64,000 bases of DNA. It comes from Anas platyrhynchos. Taxonomy: Eukaryota > Chordata > Aves > Anseriformes > Anatidae. Shown here in pieces: positions 57,042 through 64,000 of the stretch. Made by a program: the position numbers and the translations under genes. Location of the stretch: contig NC_092612.1 in the NCBI RefSeq assembly GCF_047663525.1, positions 5,427,501-5,491,500 on the forward strand, written 5' to 3'. How positions within the stretch are numbered: position 1 is the stretch's first letter; every line of letters starts with the position of its first letter. Below the pieces are notes generated by a model. It was given only the letters and a program-made list of their open reading frames with translations, was not told the DNA's origin and made no database searches.

Positions 57042-58884
57042 GCAGTACTTGGAACTATGAAAAAAGTACAATAACTTACTTAGTGATTCTTATTGCTCCC
57101 CATACATTTTAACTTGCTTGTAGTTTTCTTAAGCCATCATATGTTTGCTGGATATAATGCTTATTTCTTTAAAGTGTTTGAAACCCCCAAATGAAAGATT
57201 TAGCATCAAAAGTGCCAAACTGTTGTTAGTGAGTTTGGTGTGGTTTCCAGTTCAGAATGGTGCAATGAATTGTGGGATGTGTAGGTACAGATTACTGTTG
57301 AAATTTGGGAAAACTAGATTAAAATGAAGCAGTTAACCACTGGGTTAGAGAGGTCAGTAAGACTGGTGCTTCCAGTATTTGCAGGTCTTCGGAACAGACT
57401 AGACAAACATTTGGCAGGAATGAAGTGATGCACTTTATTATGATACAGATGGTACCCGATTTGATAATGGAATTGGATGGTTTAGACATCCTGGCACCAC
57501 CTACAACAGCCCTGTGGTCTGTGAAATTATTGCCAAATCCCTGAAGAACTGTGAAATTATTGTCAAAACCCCAAATATGCAAGCCTTATAAAGCATTGTG
57601 TAATGTGGTTTGGAGAAATTGAGAATATTAATTCTTTTTTATTTCCTCTCAAAACCTTTCACTTATAATTCTGCTGTCCCTGACTGTTTTGAAAGTTTAT
57701 GGTCAATTTCAAGCCACCTTGCTCCTGTTCCATCCCAAGCTGGGCAAGCTTTTCCTAGGCTTGGTTAACTCTAAAGGTTTGGCCTTTTCAATGGAAGTAA
57801 TTGAGCACTCCGTTTGGAGCCTATCTGTAGCATTTTCTTTGTTGATGAGATCATTTCTATATTTACCGCTTAAGTCCTTTTTGCAGCATGATAACAGTCT
57901 GAGAGTGAGGCTTAAGAAAATGTAGTGGATGGTTGAATTCCTAGTACAGAAGACAACACTTCTGAACAAAAAGCTATTTTCACATAGAAGATTTTCACGG
58001 TTTCTGAGAAATGGAATGTTATTTTCTGAAAACATTTGTTTTATACTCGGCTTCAAAGCCTCAGTGTTGGTTTTTTTTTTTCCAGAATCTGCTGGAAAAT
58101 ATTTAATTATATTTCAAATTTCCAGTGAAGGGGAAAAAAGACATATTCCTTGGTTTCTTTTTCAAGGCACGCAGGTTTTTGACTGTTACAAGTAATTGTC
58201 GCTTCAATTTTCCTTTGTTGCAGTTTCTTTTGTCTGTTTTTGCTTATATTTTAATGGTATGTACTGGTATTAAATTATATTGTGGACTAATAATAATAAC
58301 AAATATTAAAAGATTACTATCTTGAGTTTCACAATTATTTTTTTCCAATTCGATGAAATGTAGCACGTATTGGATACATTCCTGGACATTGCAGGACAGG
58401 TGTTTAAGTACAGGTGAACTAAAGCGTCTTAACTATCAGCAGTGAATAGTTAGAATATTTGAAAGATTCAAAAAAGGGAGAATTGGGCATATTTGTGGTT
58501 AAAATGGATGCTAAAAGAAAAAAGAGCTAAGTGTAAACAAAAGCTTTGACATTTGTTTTCATTCACAATTCTTCCCCACACCTGACTTAACTGAGGAATG
58601 TACAAGAGGATCAATGAGAAGATCTAGGTATTTTCTGGAAAAAAAAAACAAGATCCATAGGCTGTACACCATGGCTCCCATTTTCTTTATATTTCTTCTT
58701 AATATGTGGTGTGGATGTTGCTTTCTTCACTACTGGTGGTATGTGCAGATTGGACCATGAAGAATTACAAATTTGATCTTTGAAAGTTTGTCCTATTTTT
58801 TAACACTGAAATGGAACTTAGTTGAGAATTATTTCTAAAAAGACTCTCTTGTTAATCACGTTTTAAAATTTGATATTTCTCTAG

Positions 58885-59004
58885 CAGCATGAGACAAAAA
58901 TGAGCCAACTGAGAGAAACCTTGAGAAAAATGACTGATGAAAATAACGAACTGAGGTCATCGCTTAACTCTCTGAGGGAAAATAACGAATTGCTAAAAAC
59001 CCAG
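58885..59004 (+). CDS. CCDC138: CCDC138-like exon, GC donor
   Basis: 120 nt, acceptor TTTCTCTAG. Encodes QHETKMSQLRETLRKMTDEN and further coiled coil to LLKTQ (human QHDAEVEQLSEALKEK). The donor is CAG/GCAAGA, a good match to the rarer GC-AG class. A short exon expected before it (human about ten residues) is not found in 57042-58884. Confidence 0.75.
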
Positions 59005-60123
59005 GCAAGATTAATTATTTCCTGTTACTAGCTTTACGAGTTACAGTCAAGTAGTCAAGCAGTACAGTCAAGTTTGTAAGTAGCTTTGCAAGTTACAGTC
59101 AACAATTTTAAATGTTTGAACAAGTTGTTTGCAAAATTGCTGATTTTGTTTCTTTAAGACAAGAATTGTGTGAATGGTTGTAAATACTTTCTGCTTCGTT
59201 TTCTAGTACATGAAATTTAGTCTCTCAGAGCTTTTGCAGTATTAAAGACTTTCGAGTTAGTTATTTTTGAAAGTGTTAATTAAAGGAGTATTTTCTCTGT
59301 TCTTAAAGGCACGCTGAGACAGTGGTTCACAAGAATACAAAGTTAAAGTTTTCTTCTCACTTGACTTAAATCTGACCTAAATGCTGACAAGCAAATTGCT
59401 GCCTAAACTCTTTTGACCGTTGCTCCTTCAGTGAATTGCAGTTCTGATGCTCTTGAGTATGATTAAAATCATCTGCTTCCTAGTCTCAGTAAAATCTTTC
59501 TTTCTCTTTCTCTTTTGTGCAAACTGAAGTATTCATAGAGGACTTACATGATGATCAGGATGCTTGTTGTATCCATAGAGTATGCTACTTATATTTAAAT
59601 GGTGGTTATAGTTTGCCCCATATTCTTTTCTCACAGTCGCAAGTGATATATGAGCAGTATCAGTAGTTAGAATTCTGAGTGAAGAGAAGAACAGTTGTCT
59701 GAAGGTAGATACAAGAAAACTTGTGAAGGTTTTAGAGAGATGTTTGTGTAGTTTGTCTTCAGGAACGTCTGGATACCTTTCACAGAGCTTTTCTGTACAG
59801 TTGTAGCAGAGGGACAGCATGACAATTTCACGAAATCTTTATTCTTCCAACAATGCTAGTTACACAGTTAAAATTTAGCCTAAGTAGATTGTATGAAATA
59901 AAGCAAAGGAGTGTATTAAATGTATTAAAATGAGGATCATGCACAGATCATTAAATATTTTCTTTCTCCTATGATCCATTTAGTTAGAATTATAAAATAG
60001 AGTGATTTTGTATGTGAAAATCTCTTCCCAAGGCTTTCATAAACATTTGTTTAAGCACAAAATAAAGCATGTGCGTATTACTAATGTACTCGTATATTTT
60101 AGTCTATTGGTATTGTGGTTTAG

Positions 60124-60330
60124 AAAATCATAGACTTGAAAACTGAAATAACTGATGTTGTGGATGTGTTACAGTTACTACGGATTTCAAAAGTTTACGA
60201 CCCCTTAACTATTCTTATGGACTGGATCTCAGACCAACACCTTAGCAAAATAGAAATACAAGAAGAGAGAGAGGGCAGTGAGAAACCTCAGTGTGCTAAA
60301 GAAAACTACACTCTAGAAAATTGTATGAAG
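60124..60330 (+). CDS. CCDC138: CCDC138-like exon
   Basis: 207 nt in phase 0, acceptor GGTTTAG, donor GTAAAG. Encodes KIIDLKTEITDVVDVLQLLR, then LTILMDWISDQHLSK (human LTVFMDWISDHHLSK) and an acidic stretch ending ENCMK. One or more CCDC138 coiled-coil exons expected between 59004 and here are not seen. Confidence 0.8.
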
Positions 60331-60813
60331 GTAAAGGCATTTGAATTTGTTTAGGTTGAAATGTTAAGATTCTTTGTATTATTTCTGAGTGTAACAGGTC
60401 TGCCTGTTTTACACACGCTTTGAATACATGAATTAAAAGAAAACAGCAGTTAATCCTTCAGTATTAATTCCAACAGTGAGATGTAATAGATAATTTTTCA
60501 TACAGATATTTATACAGATCATTTTTAAGGAAATGTGTAGTGTGCAGTCTGACCTTGAGATTCCACCTGTCTTTCTATTTTAAGTCACTTTTCTCAGCTG
60601 ATAATTTATCTCGTGTTTTATCTGTAATACTGTATGTAATTCCTTTTTCCTAAGGAGATACACACGTCTAATTTAAAGTATTTTAGTGCTGATACTAGGT
60701 ATTAAAAGTTCAAGTTATGTCTTATAAAAGATGATGCCGTGCTATACTTGTAATGCTTTTTTGGGATACCGAGGCTTGGAAATCAGTGAAGCGTTCAGGA
60801 AATCTGCTTTTTC

Positions 60814-60834
60814 TGTTTGTTTGTTTGTTTGTTT
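60814..60834. repeat. TTTG tetranucleotide repeat
   Basis: Five tandem TGTT/TTTG units in an intron. Confidence 0.85.
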
Positions 60835-61126
60835 AATTATTATTCTATCTAAAATTTGTAGCCCTTGGTATTAGACTTCAGAGCTTGAGCTCACACAATG
60901 TCTTTCCACTTTTTGTGTAAACCTGTGTAAAATGTAAATTCAGTATATAATTCTGTTACCTGTACCAGATCTGCCCAGTGAGTATTTGTACATGTAGTCT
61001 GTTAAACTCCGGGAATACGTTGATTTTAGTTTGGTTTAGTTTTGCTTAGTTTGCTTTTTACTTGTGGTTAGCTTGTACTGTAAGTTCGTATACTGCACGT
61101 AACTTTGCCATTCTGTATTTTTACAG

Positions 61127-61243
61127 CTTTTGCCTATGGTCACTGGACAGCTCCAGTGGATGCCATTTGTGGATCCTAAACTACATATGTCTGTGATTCA
61201 ATTTATCTACTGGTCTCTAAGGCAGATAGACACTGGTAGTCAG
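61127..61243 (+). CDS. CCDC138: CCDC138-like exon
   Basis: 117 nt in phase 0, acceptor TTTTTACAG, donor GTAAAT. Encodes LLPMVTGQLQWMPFVDPKLH and then MSVIQFIYWSLRQIDTGSQ, nearly identical to CCDC138 of other vertebrates in this highly conserved C-terminal domain. No disabling change. Confidence 0.9.
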
Positions 61244-62177
61244 GTAAATTCCCAAGAGATATTTTGTATTATAAATGAGTATGAAAAGTAGATATTTTCA
61301 GGGAGTATATATAAAAGAAACTTTGCTGTCTTTGCAAAGCATACATGCCTACCACAGATACATAGCAAATGAAAAACTAATTCTCACCAAATTAACTTTC
61401 TCACATTCGTTGTAATATTTTGCACCGTGTCTGTAAACATATTTTTGCACACATATGTGATCTTTGTTGCAGTAGTGTGTAGCATCTCAGAAATGGTATT
61501 TTCCATATGTGCTTACAAAACGTGTGAACTAGGAAAAGAAATATATTTTTGTTCGCTTTATGCATGAGATTTGTTGAAATTGATGGCAACGTGTGGCAAA
61601 GTAGCAAAGGTATTTTGATTTCTTTGTTCTCTACTCAGTGTCTAACTGAATAGAACTAAGCTGGTGGTTCCAGTGCTAATGAGAACGTATTTTAAATGAG
61701 CATGTTATTAAGTTTGATTCTGAAGTAATATTTCTGCACCGGTTTTTGAAAAGTCCAATACATCTTACCTGTACAGTATTCTTAAGGGTCATGTTTAGAC
61801 CTTAGTTCTGTAAATGCTTTTGTAGGACCTAGCTTCAGGCATCTTCACAAAAGAGGGTAGTGTAGTAGGCAGCACTGATTAAAGCTGAGTCTGAACTGAC
61901 TTTATTCTGGAACCAGAGGCAAATTAAATAATGTCAGCATATCAGGGGCCCTGACTACCTTGTTTCTTTGTGAAGTGTGTGTTGACTAGGCCCTGTGCTA
62001 ATGTTGTTCAACTGCTTGTGGAACGCAAAGTAGTATCCCATGTACAGACTATATTGCAATACACGGTCACGACATCTGCTATTTAATATTTAATCCTTAG
62101 GGGAACATACGTACTTAGCAGACAGGATTTTCATGTATTTTAATGTTTACGCTAAATGTGCACGTTGTTTGAAACAG

Positions 62178-62370
62178 GATGCAAGCATGACAGCAACAAT
62201 GGAGAGACTTGCAGAAGTTATTCTCAAAGGCGCAGTACAAAAGGGAAGCATGCAAAAATGGACTAAAAAGTCTACACGGAGTAAACCAAAAGCTGCACAT
62301 TTCTTTAAAAGCTCCTCTATGCCTTTGAGGTTTCTGTCAACTTTAGTTGTGCTTAGAACAGCAAAACGAA
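62178..62370 (+). CDS. CCDC138: CCDC138-like exon
   Basis: 193 nt, acceptor GAAACAG, donor GTAAGT; ends in phase 1. Encodes DASMTATMERLAEVILKGAV, later AAHFFKSSSMPLRFLSTLVV (human AAFFKSSNLPLRFLSTLIV). The next true exon (human QADYLAQALDSLC) is not found before base 64000; it may lie outside or be lost. Confidence 0.87.
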
Positions 62371-62404
62371 GTAAGTTCTGGTTTTTATTATGTCTTTTTT
62401 AAAT

Positions 62405-62439
62405 TATCTTTTTCTTTTTCTTTTTTTTTTTTTTTTTTT
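62405..62439. repeat. T-rich tract
   Basis: TTTTTC units merging into about 18 T, in the intron after the last recognised exon. Confidence 0.85.
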
Positions 62440-63873
62440 AAATCTTATTTTCAGGTATGTGCCCAGACAAAAAAACAAATGTACAAAATGCAGCAGTTCA
62501 ATGATACTGTAGCATCTGTAATGCTTTAGTAGTAAAGGATGTTTTATTTGAATTTTACCACCTGATGAAGCATAATATAGGGAAGCAAGTATGAACCTTG
62601 CTATTATTCATGTCATAATTTGTGTGGTCATTTTAATATGCTTTATTTATGTCAGTGAGATCAACGTATTTTGTGACAAAGGGGAAAAGAGATGTTGGTA
62701 ATTCTCTCAAGCAATCACCGTAGCAGTGATTTGTTTGTCAAGATCTGCACTGCATATAATGGTACAGCTAATTGCTCCTCAGTAAACTGAAATCAGTAGC
62801 AAATTCAGAACAGTTCTAGAATTTCATTGCTTTGTCAAAGTTTAATGTAAAGCTCATACTCTATCTAGCTCTTACCTCTCTGCTGTCTCCCCTTTTCTCC
62901 TACCAAGTCTGTCACTGCAAGTGGCTACCCATAAACATTATCAGCATTGAAGAATGCTACCATATGCTGATGCAGTATAGTAATGTATTTTGTTAACAGG
63001 CAAAAGCAAACGAGGTCGTACTTGTCTGGAGATATCGCAGTTCTTAGTGACTTTTGCTTCAGTTCATGAGAGTTACTCCACTTGTGCAATTTCCAGGATG
63101 CCGTAGTATCTCTTCTCAGCAGCAGTTTCTTTAAAAACAAACAGGGCCTGAAAAGACAAAAAACGTTTTCTTTGAAGTGATGACAAAAATACTGACCTGT
63201 GCAGTATTTATACTGGTAGTACTTAGAATAAGTAGGATTTAAACATTCTGGAAGACCACCCTGTCACCATTAATAAACAAATACAGTATTTCAGCTGTTG
63301 GAGGGAAGAATCAGTGTATTTTCAATTTCAGTATCATATAGTTTCAGTCAGAATATTTTGGTGAAGCATGATTACCCTGAAATTGAAACTCACATTTCTA
63401 GAAATGTTTGAAAATGATGCAAATGAATTACAATACAAAAAAAGTACTTATTGCAGAGATTAACTATAAGCAGATGAAAGCTGTTGATCAGAATGAATCA
63501 GTTTAGCTTCTCATGGTTGGTTTTTACTGCGAGCCTATAGAACATGGAAAAAAATTACCTGTTAAATTTATGTTGAAACTTACCGTGTATGAATTTTCAT
63601 CACTGACCACATGTCTAATGATCTAGCGATGACAAAGCAGCACATTCAGTTTAAACATATATATCCTGTTCCCTTCAAGATGCTAATATCCAGCAGATGG
63701 CACTGTAATTAAACTTTTGCTATGTGATAAATTTTTCCCTTACTCTTAATTTTCTGTGCTCCAGATGATCAATGCTATTCCAAGATATTGAGGAAGATTT
63801 GACATCATGAAATTAAGAAAACTGAATTGATTCACTTAATCTAAATTCTCTGAATAATTTAGTGTTCTCCAAA

Positions 63874-63924
63874 ATGGATGCATATATAACGTGGATGCAT
63901 ATATAACGTGGATGCATATATAAC
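63874..63924. repeat. 17-bp tandem repeat, 3 copies
   Basis: (G/A)TGGATGCATATATAAC three times head to tail. The remaining sequence from 62371 to 64000 holds no exon that I can support. Confidence 0.9.
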
Positions 63925-64000
63925 TTAAACTACAGCTTTTTATGGAAAGGAATGTGAATAGTTGCTGTCATGACAGTAATTGCAGTTATTCAGATGAATG

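Noticed and set aside
62455..62504. Possible terminal exon after 62370 (acceptor TTTTCAG, ends TGA)
   Set aside because: It splices in frame but its 16 residues do not resemble the next CCDC138 exon; the acceptor may be a chance product of the T-rich tract.
62925..63140. 71-aa minus-strand frame
   Set aside because: No start context, motif or splice signals; consistent with chance in AT-rich intronic sequence.

Overview
This looks like bird nuclear DNA. The evidence is intron-containing exons homologous to RANBP2 and CCDC138 (neighbouring genes in the same order and orientation in amniotes) beside several endogenous retroviruses (ERVs) and a large short-unit satellite. No species or chromosome can be read directly. 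Satellite plus dense, partly very young ERVs would suit a heterochromatic region such as W, a microchromosome or a pericentromere, but that is inference.

Layout. (1) 1-1068 and 7726-29145 are one tandem array with a strict 14-bp unit, about 1,600 monomers, containing kilobase-scale internal duplications. (2) 1069-7725 is a minus-strand ERV ('ERV-A') inserted cleanly into the satellite (5-bp target duplication GGTCC). Its 1,296-bp LTRs read as identical. It has a serine-tRNA primer site, a gag start only four bases beyond it, a coiled-coil gag, a classic A AAA AAC -1 frameshift site, a truncated pro-pol with a dead protease, and decayed env. (3) 29146-36251 is a plus-strand ERV-L-like element: a lysine-tRNA primer site, an 827-aa gag with an unusual hydrophobic N-terminus, an in-frame amber codon leading into pol, and a pol broken by only one TGA; there is no env. 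It sits exactly at the satellite edge and lacks a target duplication. (4) 36900-44965 is a plus-strand class I (gamma-like) ERV with 566-bp LTRs about 1% diverged and a 4-bp target duplication. Gag and pol are badly broken, but env is mostly open. A minus-strand solo LTR of the ERV-L family (39289-39842) is nested in its protease.

(5) From about 45,360 to the end is a rearranged host locus on the plus strand: a CpG island and RANBP2 exon 1; then, inside intron 1 and flanked by a 146-bp direct repeat, the terminal RANBP2 exon (cyclophilin domain) with its 3' end and a GC-rich islet; then RANBP2 exons 2-4; then an exon that starts like RANBP2 exon 5 but leads into CCDC138-like coiled-coil exons; then further CCDC138-like exons to about 62,370. 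The central bulk of RANBP2 and the 5' part of CCDC138 are absent. The first seven chimeric exons splice in silico into one uninterrupted 224-codon frame. An intact RANBP2 and CCDC138 must presumably exist elsewhere, so this is read as a partial, rearranged duplicate, possibly a transcribed fusion gene.

The two most interesting things are the RANBP2/CCDC138 chimera and the three retroviral families, which use two different gag-pol recoding strategies side by side.
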